Shown here: positions 51,405-59,167 of the stretch, piece after piece
How positions within the stretch are numbered: position 1 is the first letter of the stretch
How the letters are laid out: each line of letters starts with the position of its first letter
Assembly (NCBI GenBank): GCA_944386885.1
Contig: CALXCU010000090.1
Location: 1 to 64,000 of the forward strand
DNA length: 64,000 bases
Reading direction: 5' to 3'
DNA from: an uncultured Oscillospiraceae bacterium
GTDB lineage: Bacteria; Bacillota; Clostridia; Oscillospirales; Oscillospiraceae
Translations under genes and position numbers: made by a program
Notes under the pieces: generated by a model
Told to the model about the DNA's origin: nothing
Databases searched by the model: none
Seen by the model: the letters and a program-made list of their open reading frames with translations, nothing else

Positions 51405-52187
51405 ATGGAGCGCAAAAGCCGCAACATCCTGGTGGTCCTTATCGTGCTGGTTATCGCCGTGGCGGTGTTCTCCAGCTTTGGGCTGGAGCTCTACGCCCGT
51501 CCGGCGTCCGAGATTACCCTCCCCACCGTCTCCCTGACCCAGGAACCCAGCCCCACCCCCTGGGTGGGCGAGAGCGGCAGCGGCCTGCTGGTGGAGGTCA
51601 CCCCGGAGACGGTGCAAAACGTCATCCGCACCCTGGAGCGGCCCGCCAGCTATTACCGCCAAATTACCGTGACCTACGCCGCCTCCGGCGGCACGGTCAC
51701 CTCCCAGCAGTGGGTGGACGGGGGCTGGACCCGGGCCGACACCACCCTCCCCAGCGGGCAGGTCCGCCACTCCCTGGTGGGAGACGGAACCCTCTACTAC
51801 TGGTACGATAACAGCCGCACCTGGTACACCGCCCCGGCGGACGAGCGCTCCGCCGATGTGGACGCGGTCCACATCCCCACCTATGAGGATGTCCTCAGCG
51901 AGCCGGTGGAGCAGATCCTCCAGGCCGACTATGTAGACTTGGACGGAGTGATGTGCATCTATGTCTCGGTGGCCAGTCCCGCTGGGGAGACCCGCTACTG
52001 GGTGGAGGTGGACAGCGGGCTTCTGGTGGCCGCCCAGCGCACCCAGGAGGCCCAGGTGGTCCTCTCCATGACCGCCACCCCCGTAGAGCGCCCCGCGCCG
52101 GCCGGCACTCTGTTCGCCCTGCCCGGCGGCGCCGTGCTCCACACTGTCCAGGCCGGTGAGAGCGTCAGTCCAGCCCCAGCACAATAA
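51405..52187 (+). CDS. Membrane-anchored protein of unknown function
   Basis: The 260-residue product begins MERKSRNILVVLIVLVIAVA, a signal anchor without a lipobox. A Thr/Pro-rich linker (TLPTVSLTQEPSPTPWVG) leads to a beta-rich external domain (VTVTYAASGGTVTSQQWVDG-like strands, WYDNSRTWYTAPADERS) resembling lipoprotein carrier or MucB/LolA-like folds only in general shape. AAAGGAGA precedes the ATG. A hairpin without T-tract (51358-51383) separates it from mnaA. Its last 23 bases are overlapped by the opposite-strand gene. Confidence 0.7.
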   Translation: MERKSRNILVVLIVLVIAVAVFSSFGLELYARPASEITLPTVSLTQEPSPTPWVGESGSGLLVEVTPETVQNVIRTLERPASYYRQITVTYAASGGTVTSQQWVDGGWTRADTTLPSGQVRHSLVGDGTLYYWYDNSRTWYTAPADERSADVDAVHIPTYEDVLSEPVEQILQADYVDLDGVMCIYVSVASPAGETRYWVEVDSGLLVAAQRTQEAQVVLSMTATPVERPAPAGTLFALPGGAVLHTVQAGESVSPAPAQ

Positions 52188-52419
52188 GCAGGCCCAGGGT
52201 GATGAGCACCTCACCCTCCTCTCCCTCCAGCGCCAGCAGGAGCAGGATCAGCAGGAGCAACAGGTCCTCCCAGCCCGCCTTGTCGGGCAGGAGTTCCTCC
52301 AGCAGTCCGGTCAGCCCCCCAAGCCCCTGCCCCCCGCTGGGCGGGGGCGGCGGGGCGGGGTCTTCGGAAACCCGCACCCGTTCCCAGCCGGTCTGGGAGG
52401 GAATATAGCGGTTATACAT
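52165..52419 (-). CDS. Small hydrophobic-tail protein (84 aa), third gene of an unknown trio
   Basis: The product starts MYNRYIPSQTGWERVRV, with a Pro/Gly-rich middle and a strongly hydrophobic C-terminus (LLLLLILLLLALEGEEGEVL, then LITLGLLIVLGL). AGGAGGG precedes the ATG inside the previous gene, which it overlaps by eight bases. Similar MYNRYIP-starting proteins are widespread in sporulating Clostridia to my memory, with no known function. The location last in a three-gene operon and the membrane tail suggest a membrane partner of the two soluble proteins. Confidence 0.65.
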   Translation of the reverse strand: MYNRYIPSQTGWERVRVSEDPAPPPPPSGGQGLGGLTGLLEELLPDKAGWEDLLLLLILLLLALEGEEGEVLITLGLLIVLGLD

Positions 52420-52858
52420 GTCCGCCCTCCTCTCCCCCGGGCCGGAAGAGCTTGAAGGCCAGGGCGATGACCCGGGAGAGCCGGGCGATCCGCACCGCCC
52501 GCTCCACCCGGTCCTGCCGCTCAGGGGGGAAAAAGGGCTTCAGGGCCTGGAGCAGGCCCTCCCGCTTTCCATCGCCCCCCCGGTACTCCCCCAGCAGGCG
52601 CAGCCCTTTCTCCACCAGAGCCGGGTCCAGCTCCCCCAGCAGCGCCCCCAGGCCGCCCTCCCCCGGCTGGGGCTCCGGAGCGTGGTCCAAAGAAGCTTCT
52701 GCCGGTTCCACCGGCACGAACTCCGGCCCGGGCGGGGGAGCGCTCTTTGGAGGTTCGTCTGCCCCCTCTCCCGTCAGGGAGCGGGCCATGGCCATGATCT
52801 GGCCCATGGCCTGGGGATTGCCCAGGATGGCATTGAGTTTTTCCTCCAGCTCCGCCAT
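52412..52858 (-). CDS. Unknown protein (148 aa), second gene of the trio
   Basis: The ATG at 52858 follows AAGGAGGG. The N-terminus MAELEEKLNAILGNPQAMGQ forms an amphipathic helix, the middle is Pro/Glu-rich and low in complexity, and the C-terminus (RQDRVERAVRIARLSRVIAL) is a basic helix. No enzyme motif or signal peptide is present. A repeated plan of helix, Gly-Ala-rich helix (GALLGELDPALVEKGLRLLGEY) and basic helix suggests a structural or scaffold protein. It overlaps the third gene by eight bases. Confidence 0.65.
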   Translation of the reverse strand: MAELEEKLNAILGNPQAMGQIMAMARSLTGEGADEPPKSAPPPGPEFVPVEPAEASLDHAPEPQPGEGGLGALLGELDPALVEKGLRLLGEYRGGDGKREGLLQALKPFFPPERQDRVERAVRIARLSRVIALAFKLFRPGGEEGGHV

Positions 52859-52893
52859 GGCTCCCTCCTTTCTTATTTGGGGGCTGGCACTGT

Positions 52894-53172
52894 TTACGGG
52901 CCGGGCGCGGCCTTTTTCTGGAGGCGCTCTACCGCCGCCGCCCCCTCCCGGCTCTGCCGCAGCTGTTCCACCAGACCCATCAGGGGCCGCAGGTTCCCCT
53001 GTCCGGCGGCGTCGGCCGCCTGCTGGAGCTGTCCTCCGGCCTGCTGCTCCAGCAGGGCGGCAATGGCCCTGGCGTCCGGGGAGCGGAGCAGGGCCTCCAG
53101 TGCGCCCCGGTCCTCCAGCAGCGCCTTGGCGCCCGGGATCTGGGCGAAGGGGTCGATGTTCTGCTTTTCCAT
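52894..53172 (-). CDS. Unknown small protein (92 aa), first gene of the trio
   Basis: The ATG at 53172 has GGAGG six bases upstream; the track-length extension to 53190 is less likely. The product MEKQNIDPFAQIPGAKALL is helical and rich in Ala, Gln and Leu, with the segment SPDARAIAALLEQQAGGQLQ. It has no membrane segment and no known domain. Thirty-five bases separate it from the second gene. It resembles that gene's N-terminal part (helix, Ala/Leu/Gln bias), so the two may have a common origin. Confidence 0.6.
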   Translation of the reverse strand: MEKQNIDPFAQIPGAKALLEDRGALEALLRSPDARAIAALLEQQAGGQLQQAADAAGQGNLRPLMGLVEQLRQSREGAAAVERLQKKAAPGP

Positions 53173-53277
53173 GGCGGTTCCTCCATCCATTCAAAGTATG
53201 AGCGAGAACTCCGCGGCATACCTGGGCGTCCTGCGCCCACTACCAATCTATGCAGCCGCGCAGGAAAGGTGATGCAC

Positions 53278-53748
53278 ATGAAATTAGTGGTCTTCTCCGA
53301 CTCCCACGGCAACGTGCGGAATATGGAGGCCGTTGTGCGCCGGGACCGGCCCGATATGGTCCTCCACCTGGGGGACGTGAACCCGGACGCCCGGGCCCTT
53401 CAGCGCCTCTTTCCCGAACTGCCCATGGAGTGGGTATGCGGCAACTGCGACGGCCGCCGGCCCGATCTTCAGACGGAAAAGGTCCTGCTGGTCCAGGGCC
53501 ACCGCATCCTGATGATGCACGGCCATACCCGGGAGGTCAAGTTCGGCTACGAGCGGGCCATCCTGGCCGCCCGGGAGGTTAGGGCGGAGGTCCTCCTCTT
53601 CGGCCACACCCACGTGCCCCTGTGCGAGTACGAGGCGGGGCTCTGGGTCCTCAACCCCGGCACCGTCCGGGGCGGCTGGGAGGGTGCCACCTACGGCGTG
53701 ATCTCTGTGGAAGGGGAGAACGTGGTCTGCTACACCCTCTCGGTCTAG
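53278..53748 (+). CDS. YfcE/MJ0936-type metallophosphoesterase
   Basis: The 156-residue enzyme has the full calcineurin-like metal site: FSDSHGN, LHLGDVN, CGNCDG, MMHGHT and FGHTHVP. Members hydrolyse phosphodiesters with Mn or Ni; physiological substrates are unclear. ATG 53278 is preferred over 53272 because AAAGGTG is then seven bases away. In many genomes this gene follows rdgB/rph; here it stands alone between the unknown trio (divergent) and a terminator. Confidence 0.92.
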   Translation: MKLVVFSDSHGNVRNMEAVVRRDRPDMVLHLGDVNPDARALQRLFPELPMEWVCGNCDGRRPDLQTEKVLLVQGHRILMMHGHTREVKFGYERAILAAREVRAEVLLFGHTHVPLCEYEAGLWVLNPGTVRGGWEGATYGVISVEGENVVCYTLSV

Positions 53749-53775
53749 CCCGCTTTTTTCGGGAAAAAACAGGCC

Positions 53776-53812
53776 GTCTGCCTTGTCAGGCGGCCCCTTT
53801 TTATGGTATACT
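53776..53812 (+). promoter_or_regulatory. Terminator overlapping the promoter of the next TetR gene
   Basis: A hairpin with arms near 53772-53780 and 53787-53795 ends in CCTTTTT. Within it TTGTCA (53783-53788) and TATACT (53807-53812), 18 bases apart, form a promoter for the TetR gene. Confidence 0.55.
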
Positions 53813-53861
53813 CTAAATTGAACTGGAATTCTGAAAAAACGACCAGAGGTGTGATTTTAAG

Positions 53862-54503
53862 ATGAGCAAAAAGCAGGCATTGACCGAATTTCACCGGGGG
53901 TCCATCCTGGCCGCCGCCGAGCGGCTCTTTGCTGAAAAGGGCACGGAAAAGACCACCATGGACGACATCGCCCGGGAGTCCGAGTACAGCAAGGCCACGC
54001 TGTATGTCTATTTCCAGAGCAAGGAGGAGATCGTCAACGCCATCCTCCTGAGCAGCATGGTCCTGCTGCAAAAGAAGATCCAGGCGGCGGTGGAGAACTA
54101 TGGAAACTGGTTTCACGCCTACGACGCGGTGTGTGAGGCCATCATCCGCTTCTACGGGGAGAACCCGGCCGCCTATGACAACGCCTACTGCTCCCTGCTC
54201 TCCGATGTGGACGAGGCCACGCTGGACAAGGGCACCCGGGACATCCTTCAGGTGGGGGACGCCACCAACGCCATGCTCTCCAATTTCCTGCGCCGGGGTG
54301 CGGCGGAGGGCGTGGTGCGCATCGGCCTGCCCCCGGATGAGACGGTGCTCCTCTTCTGGGCCGCTCTGTCCGGCATGGTGAAGATGGCCGACAACAAGAG
54401 CGGCACGGTGGGCCGGTCCCTGAAGGTGAGCCGGGAGGATTTTTTGCGCCATGGGGCACGGATGCTCCTGGATGCCATTACCCGGGGCCGGACCGTGGAA
54501 TAA
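53862..54503 (+). CDS. TetR/AcrR family transcriptional regulator
   Basis: The 213-residue protein has a typical TetR DNA-binding domain: ILAAAERLFAEKGTEKTTMD and DIARESEYSKATLYVYFQSK. The all-helical C-terminal domain has the TetR_C-like stretch VLLFWAALSGMVKMADNKSG. No drug-efflux or other obvious target lies beside it: upstream is the phosphoesterase gene, downstream the convergent ftsK. Its target is therefore distant or is itself. Confidence 0.92.
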   Translation: MSKKQALTEFHRGSILAAAERLFAEKGTEKTTMDDIARESEYSKATLYVYFQSKEEIVNAILLSSMVLLQKKIQAAVENYGNWFHAYDAVCEAIIRFYGENPAAYDNAYCSLLSDVDEATLDKGTRDILQVGDATNAMLSNFLRRGAAEGVVRIGLPPDETVLLFWAALSGMVKMADNKSGTVGRSLKVSREDFLRHGARMLLDAITRGRTVE

Positions 54504-54542
54504 GGGCCCTTTCTCCGGCGCCTGCCGCCCCAGCCAATGGAA

Positions 54543-54578
54543 AAACCGAGGCGCGCTCGCTTGAGCGCGCCTCGGTTT
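54543..54578. terminator. Bidirectional terminator between TetR gene and ftsK
   Basis: A 16-bp perfect stem (54543-54558 with 54563-54578, loop GCTT) has A/T flanks on both sides. Confidence 0.9.
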
Positions 54579-54584
54579 CACTTT

Positions 54585-57404
54585 TTAGAAGGGCGGGGGC
54601 TCCTGCTCCACGGCGTCCCGCTCGTACTCCAGCTCGTCGGGCACCGGCTCAGACAGGGGGGGTGCGCCCGTGGGCATATGCTGCTTGTACTGCATCTCCT
54701 GCCACTGGGCCTTGGTAATGAGCACCTGCCGGGGCTTGGAGCCCTCGAAGGGGCCCACAATTCCCTTCTCTTCCATCTGGTCCACCAGCCGGGCCGCCCG
54801 GGAGTAGCCCAGCTTCAGCCGCCGCTGGAGCATGGACACCGAGGCCATCCCCGTGTCCACCACCACCTCAATGGCATTGGGCAGCAGCTCGTCATACTCG
54901 CCGCCATCCCCCTCGGCGGGGGCGTCGCCTCCCTTGCCCTTGTCCTTGGCGGCGGCATTCTGCTCGATCTCGTGGAGAACCGCCTCGTCATACTCCACCT
55001 GGCCGCTGCGCTTGACGAAATCCACCACGGCGGAGACCTCCTCGTCCGAGATGAAACAGCCCTGCACCCGCTGGGGCTTGCCGGAGCCCAGGGGAAAGTA
55101 GAGCATGTCGCCCCGGCCCACCAGCTTTTCCGCGCCGGTGGTGTCCAGGATGATGCGGGAGTCCAGGGAGGACTGCACCGCGAAGGCGATACGGGAGGGG
55201 ATATTGGCCTTCATCAGGCCGGTAATCACGTCGGCGGAGGGCCGCTGGGTGGCGATAATCAGGTGCATGCTGGCGGCGCGGCCCATCTGGGCCACCCGGC
55301 AGATAGACTCCTCCACCTCTTTGGCGGCCACCAGCATCAGGTCGGCCAGCTCGTCGATGACCACTACGATGGAGGGCATCTTCTTCATACCCTCGGTGCG
55401 CTCGGCCAGGGCGTTGTAGGACTTCAGTTCCCGGACATTTACCTCCGCGAAGGAGCGGTAGCGCTTCATCATCTCGGTCACCGCCCACTGCAGGGCCCCG
55501 GCGGCCTTCTTGGGGTCGGTGACCACCGGGATGAGCAGGTGCGGAATGCCGTTATAGATGCCCAGCTCCACCATTTTGGGATCCACCATGATGAGGCGGA
55601 CCTCCTCCGGAGTGGCCTTGTAGAGCAGGGAGATGATCAGGGAGTTGGTGCACACCGACTTGCCCGAGCCGGTGGTGCCGGCGATGAGCAGGTGGGGCAG
55701 CTTCCCGATGTCGCAGACCACGCAGCGGTTGCTGATATCCTTGCCCACAGCGAAGGAGACCTTGGAGGGGCTCTCCCGGAACTCCCGGGAGTCAATCACG
55801 TCCCGGAGGCCCACCGGGGCCACCAGCTTGTTGGGCACCTCGATGCCCACCATGGAGATCTTGTCTGGGATGGGGGCGATGCGCACGCCTGTGGCCCCCA
55901 GGGCCAGGGCGATGTCGTCCGTCAGGTTGGTGAGCTTGTTCATACGCACGCCCTGGGCCAGCTCCAGCTCATACCGGGTGACCGAGGGGCCCCGGACGGT
56001 GTCCACGATGGTGGCGTGGATGCCGAAGGCGTGGAGGGCGGGGGCCAGGCGGATCTGGTTGGTGCGCAGCTCGCCGGCCACAGGGGTGGCGGCCACGCTG
56101 CGGCTGGGCTGGAGCAGATCCAGGGGCGGATATTGATACTGCCCGGCAGAGCCCTCTTCCAGGCCCCGCTGAAGGTCCAGCCCCACCTCCTCCCCGCCCT
56201 TCTGGGCGGGCCTGTCCGGCCGGGGCACCGCGGGCTCCCGCTCAATCTCATAGGCGGGGACAGGTGCCTCCTCCGGTTCGGGCTCCGGCCGGAGGGGCGC
56301 AGGCTCCCGCTCAATTTTCACGCCGCCGCGCCGGTCGGGCCGCAGCAGCTTCTCGAAAGGCAGATCCATGTCGGCCTCCGGCGGGGTCTCCTCCTCGGGC
56401 TCATACTCCGCGGTGTCCTCCAGTTCTGCCTCCTCAGGCACGGTGGCGGGCTCCGGCTTGGGGATGGGAGGCAGGTTCGAGGCCGGCGGCTCGGTGCGCT
56501 CCCCTCCGGCGAGCACCTGATCGGGCGTCGGGACCCCGGGCCGCCGGTCAAAGAAGCGGTCCTTCTTCTGGAAAATGGCGCTGAGCGGGTTCTCCCGGGG
56601 GACGCGCTGGGGCTCCTCCTCCGCGGAAGATTCCCCCTCATCCATGGGGATATCGATGGCCGGGCGGCGGCGGCCTGCGCTCTGGGGCGCGGGACGGGCC
56701 GGAACTTCCTGGCGGCGGGGCCGGGGAGGCACTTCCTCCTCTTCATAGGGCGGACGGTCCCGGATATAATCCACCAGATCGACCAGGGTAAAGTTGGCCC
56801 CTCCCATGGCAAGGCCGCAGGCGATGAGGACCAGAATGATCCCCGCGCCCACCTTCGTCAGACCCGCCGCAAGGACCTGGGCGATCAGCCCGCTGACTAC
56901 GCCGCCGCTCTGGAGCGCCCGGCCCTGAGTCCACAATGTCCTAAAGAGCTCCAGGTTCCAGGGATAGCTCCCCTGAGCCAGGAACAGGTGGAGCAGCCCG
57001 CCCCCTGCCACGGACAGGAGCATGACGCACCACACCCGGGCCTGAACCGGGCGGCCCCGGTGGAAGGTGAGGAGAAAGCTGGCCCACAGCAAGCTCAGGG
57101 GCAGCAGATAGAAGCCATAGCCGATCAAGCCCTGGGCCAGGCCGCACAGGGCGTCTAGAAACGGAGCCTGGACGCCGAAACAGTTCAAGATGGCGAAAAT
57201 CGCCAGAATAAAGCAGACAAACGCCCCCACGCCCCGCCGGATGGGCCGGGGAGAGCGGGCGCTCTGCCGCCCTTTTCCGCTTGAGCGGCCCGAGGCGGTG
57301 CTGCGCGGGCGGTTCCCGCCGGAGGAGCTCCGCTTCCCGCTGCCCGAGCGGCCAGAGGAACTGGAGGAGCGCCGGGTGGCGGTGCTTTTCTTTTGTGTGG
57401 CCAT
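54585..57404 (-). CDS. ftsK: FtsK/SpoIIIE DNA translocase
   Basis: The 939-residue protein has a basic Ser/Arg-rich N-terminus, four membrane helices (about residues 60-205), a long Pro/Glu-rich linker, a RecA-like motor (Walker A GTTGSGKSVCTNSL near 570, Walker B VVVIDELADLM) and the C-terminal gamma winged helix (LKLGYSRAARLVDQMEEKGI) that reads KOPS/SRS sequences. It pumps chromosomes through the division or sporulation septum. Whether it is the vegetative or sporulation copy cannot be told. The linker is longer than in B. subtilis SpoIIIE. Confidence 0.95.
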   Translation of the reverse strand: MATQKKSTATRRSSSSSGRSGSGKRSSSGGNRPRSTASGRSSGKGRQSARSPRPIRRGVGAFVCFILAIFAILNCFGVQAPFLDALCGLAQGLIGYGFYLLPLSLLWASFLLTFHRGRPVQARVWCVMLLSVAGGGLLHLFLAQGSYPWNLELFRTLWTQGRALQSGGVVSGLIAQVLAAGLTKVGAGIILVLIACGLAMGGANFTLVDLVDYIRDRPPYEEEEVPPRPRRQEVPARPAPQSAGRRRPAIDIPMDEGESSAEEEPQRVPRENPLSAIFQKKDRFFDRRPGVPTPDQVLAGGERTEPPASNLPPIPKPEPATVPEEAELEDTAEYEPEEETPPEADMDLPFEKLLRPDRRGGVKIEREPAPLRPEPEPEEAPVPAYEIEREPAVPRPDRPAQKGGEEVGLDLQRGLEEGSAGQYQYPPLDLLQPSRSVAATPVAGELRTNQIRLAPALHAFGIHATIVDTVRGPSVTRYELELAQGVRMNKLTNLTDDIALALGATGVRIAPIPDKISMVGIEVPNKLVAPVGLRDVIDSREFRESPSKVSFAVGKDISNRCVVCDIGKLPHLLIAGTTGSGKSVCTNSLIISLLYKATPEEVRLIMVDPKMVELGIYNGIPHLLIPVVTDPKKAAGALQWAVTEMMKRYRSFAEVNVRELKSYNALAERTEGMKKMPSIVVVIDELADLMLVAAKEVEESICRVAQMGRAASMHLIIATQRPSADVITGLMKANIPSRIAFAVQSSLDSRIILDTTGAEKLVGRGDMLYFPLGSGKPQRVQGCFISDEEVSAVVDFVKRSGQVEYDEAVLHEIEQNAAAKDKGKGGDAPAEGDGGEYDELLPNAIEVVVDTGMASVSMLQRRLKLGYSRAARLVDQMEEKGIVGPFEGSKPRQVLITKAQWQEMQYKQHMPTGAPPLSEPVPDELEYERDAVEQEPPPF

Positions 57405-57449
57405 ATGCGATCCGTCCTTTCTGGCCAGTGAGTTCAGGTGGGGAAAATC

Positions 57450-57488
57450 CCGCGGCCGGGGACAGGCTCATCCTCTCCCCGGCCGCGG
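57450..57488 (-). terminator. Terminator after uppP
   Basis: A 12-bp stem (57450-57461 with 57477-57488) is followed by GATTTTCC on the minus strand. Confidence 0.8.
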
Positions 57489-57511
57489 CGGCAGTCGGTG
57501 TTTGGTCTCCC

Positions 57512-58363
57512 TCAGCGAAACATGGGCACCACAATTCCCGCAATCAGGCTGCCCAGACCCACCACCCAGCAGTAGTAGGCGAACAGGCCGAACTTGCCCT
57601 TGTCGGAGAGCAAGTTCACCAGGCGGATGGCAAAATAGCCCACCACGCCGGCCACCACCACGCCCACAATGTACTTGGGCACCATGCCATCGGGCACGCC
57701 CTGCTGCACTGCGTCGGCCAGTTCCAGGATATTGGCCCCCAGCACCGCGGGCAGGGACATGAGGAAGGAGAAGCGCACGGCAAATTTCCGGTCCAGGCCC
57801 CGCATCATGCCCGCCGAGATGGTGATGCCCGAGCGGGAGATGCCCGGGATGGTGCCGATGGCCTGGGCCACGCCCACCACCAGGGCATCCACCACCGTGG
57901 CGTTCTTCGCATTCTTATGGCCCCGGGAGAGCCGGTCGGAAAAGAAGAGCATGCAGCCCGTCACCAGCAGGGCGATCGAGACGGCAATATTGTTGTAAAA
58001 CACCGTCTCCATCCAGTTCTTGATCGGCAGCACCAAAAACAGCGGCAGGGTGGCCACGATGATGAGCATCACCATCCGCCGGGCGGGGGGCGGCTGGGTC
58101 TTTCCGCCGCCGCCCGGGCGGACCAGGTCCCGGATGCCCAGGAAGAACTCCCGGATCATCTCCCACACGTCCCTCCAGTAGTAGACGCACACCGTCACCA
58201 GCGTGCCGAAGTGGAGCAGCACACTGAAGAGCATCTGGCTCTCCTCGTAGTTCTCCATCTGGAAAAAGGTCTGGAAGAGCACCAGATGCCCCGAACTGGA
58301 GATGGGTAGAAATTCTGCCACGCCCTGGACGAGCCCCAGGATAATGGCCTGTAAATAGCTCAA
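57512..58363 (-). CDS. uppP: Undecaprenyl-diphosphatase
   Basis: The 283-residue membrane enzyme recycles the lipid carrier of cell-wall synthesis and confers bacitracin tolerance. Signature segments are GVAEFLPISSSGHL near the N-terminus and IPGISRSGITIS in the second half, on eight helices. It starts at TTG 58363 with GGAGGG seven bases upstream. It fits the envelope theme of the window (PBP1A, PAP2, tagO, mnaA). It is upstream of ftsK on the same strand but separated from it by a terminator. Confidence 0.96.
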   Translation of the reverse strand: MSYLQAIILGLVQGVAEFLPISSSGHLVLFQTFFQMENYEESQMLFSVLLHFGTLVTVCVYYWRDVWEMIREFFLGIRDLVRPGGGGKTQPPPARRMVMLIIVATLPLFLVLPIKNWMETVFYNNIAVSIALLVTGCMLFFSDRLSRGHKNAKNATVVDALVVGVAQAIGTIPGISRSGITISAGMMRGLDRKFAVRFSFLMSLPAVLGANILELADAVQQGVPDGMVPKYIVGVVVAGVVGYFAIRLVNLLSDKGKFGLFAYYCWVVGLGSLIAGIVVPMFR

Positions 58364-58494
58364 AACGATTCCCTCCGTCCTGTTAGGATGCGCTCAGATC
58401 AGCAGTCTCGTTTATCATACCACACTCCGGCGCGGATTTCCACGCCTTTTCCCAAAAAATGAGGGCCGCGCCGCCCGCGCCTTCCGCCCACAGT

Positions 58495-59145
58495 TCACAG
58501 TCCGCCGTCTCCGGCGCAGGCCGCCATAGTCCGGGCACACCAGTCCAGCAGGGCCGCCGAATCGCCCTCCAAGTCCCCAGACCCCAGGAGGAGGGCCCGC
58601 TCCTCCTCCGGCAGCGCCGGGAGCAGGTCCCCCCGGCGGCGGAGAAATTCCCCCGTGCGGCAGAAGTGGAGGGCCCGCAGGGTAAAGAAGAGCCCCTTGC
58701 GCAGCTGGGCGAGGGACTCCCCGCTCTGGGCATGGACCAGGTTGTGGGCGCAGGCGTGGTAGAGGGCGCAGGCGCCGCTGTGGACCGCCCGGCGGGCGTC
58801 CGCCGGGGTGAGCGTCTTCCCGATGAAGTCCAGGCTGCCATAGAAGGGGGTGGTGTCGTAGTAGAAGGAGAAGAGGTCCCCCCGCTCCCAGTGGAGCAGC
58901 TCCCGGCGGCCCGAAACGAAGCCGCAGACCTTCTCCCGCTCCGGCAGTCCGGCCAGGGCCGCCCGGTAGCGCAGCAGGTCCGCCCCATCGGCCCGGTCCA
59001 GGATCAGAACCACGTCAATGTCGCTCTCCGGGGTGGCCTCGCCCCGGGCCTGGCTGCCCTGAAGCCCCACGCAGACCAGACGCTCCCCTCCAAAGGCCGC
59101 CTGCATCTGCTCAAAATAACCCGCCATCCAGCGTACTGTATCCAT
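58495..59145 (-). CDS. Nucleotidyltransferase-fold protein with C-terminal helical (HEPN-like) domain
   Basis: The 216-residue product has the pol-beta-type nucleotidyltransferase motif GLQGSQARGEATPESDIDVV, with the metal-binding Asp pair in SDIDVV and a third carboxylate candidate in LHWERGDLFSF. The C-terminal half is helical. Antibiotic adenylyltransferases and MNT/HEPN-type toxins share this motif; no partner gene is adjacent, so the function is open. ATG 59145 follows GGGGAGGGGAG. It is on the same strand as the YgiQ gene, 22 bases downstream, and probably co-transcribed. Confidence 0.8.
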   Translation of the reverse strand: MDTVRWMAGYFEQMQAAFGGERLVCVGLQGSQARGEATPESDIDVVLILDRADGADLLRYRAALAGLPEREKVCGFVSGRRELLHWERGDLFSFYYDTTPFYGSLDFIGKTLTPADARRAVHSGACALYHACAHNLVHAQSGESLAQLRKGLFFTLRALHFCRTGEFLRRRGDLLPALPEEERALLLGSGDLEGDSAALLDWCARTMAACAGDGGL

Positions 59146-59167
59146 GGTTCTCCCCTCCCCACCCGGC

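Noticed and set aside
54537..57158. 873-aa plus-strand open frame
   Set aside because: Antisense shadow of ftsK in GC-rich DNA.
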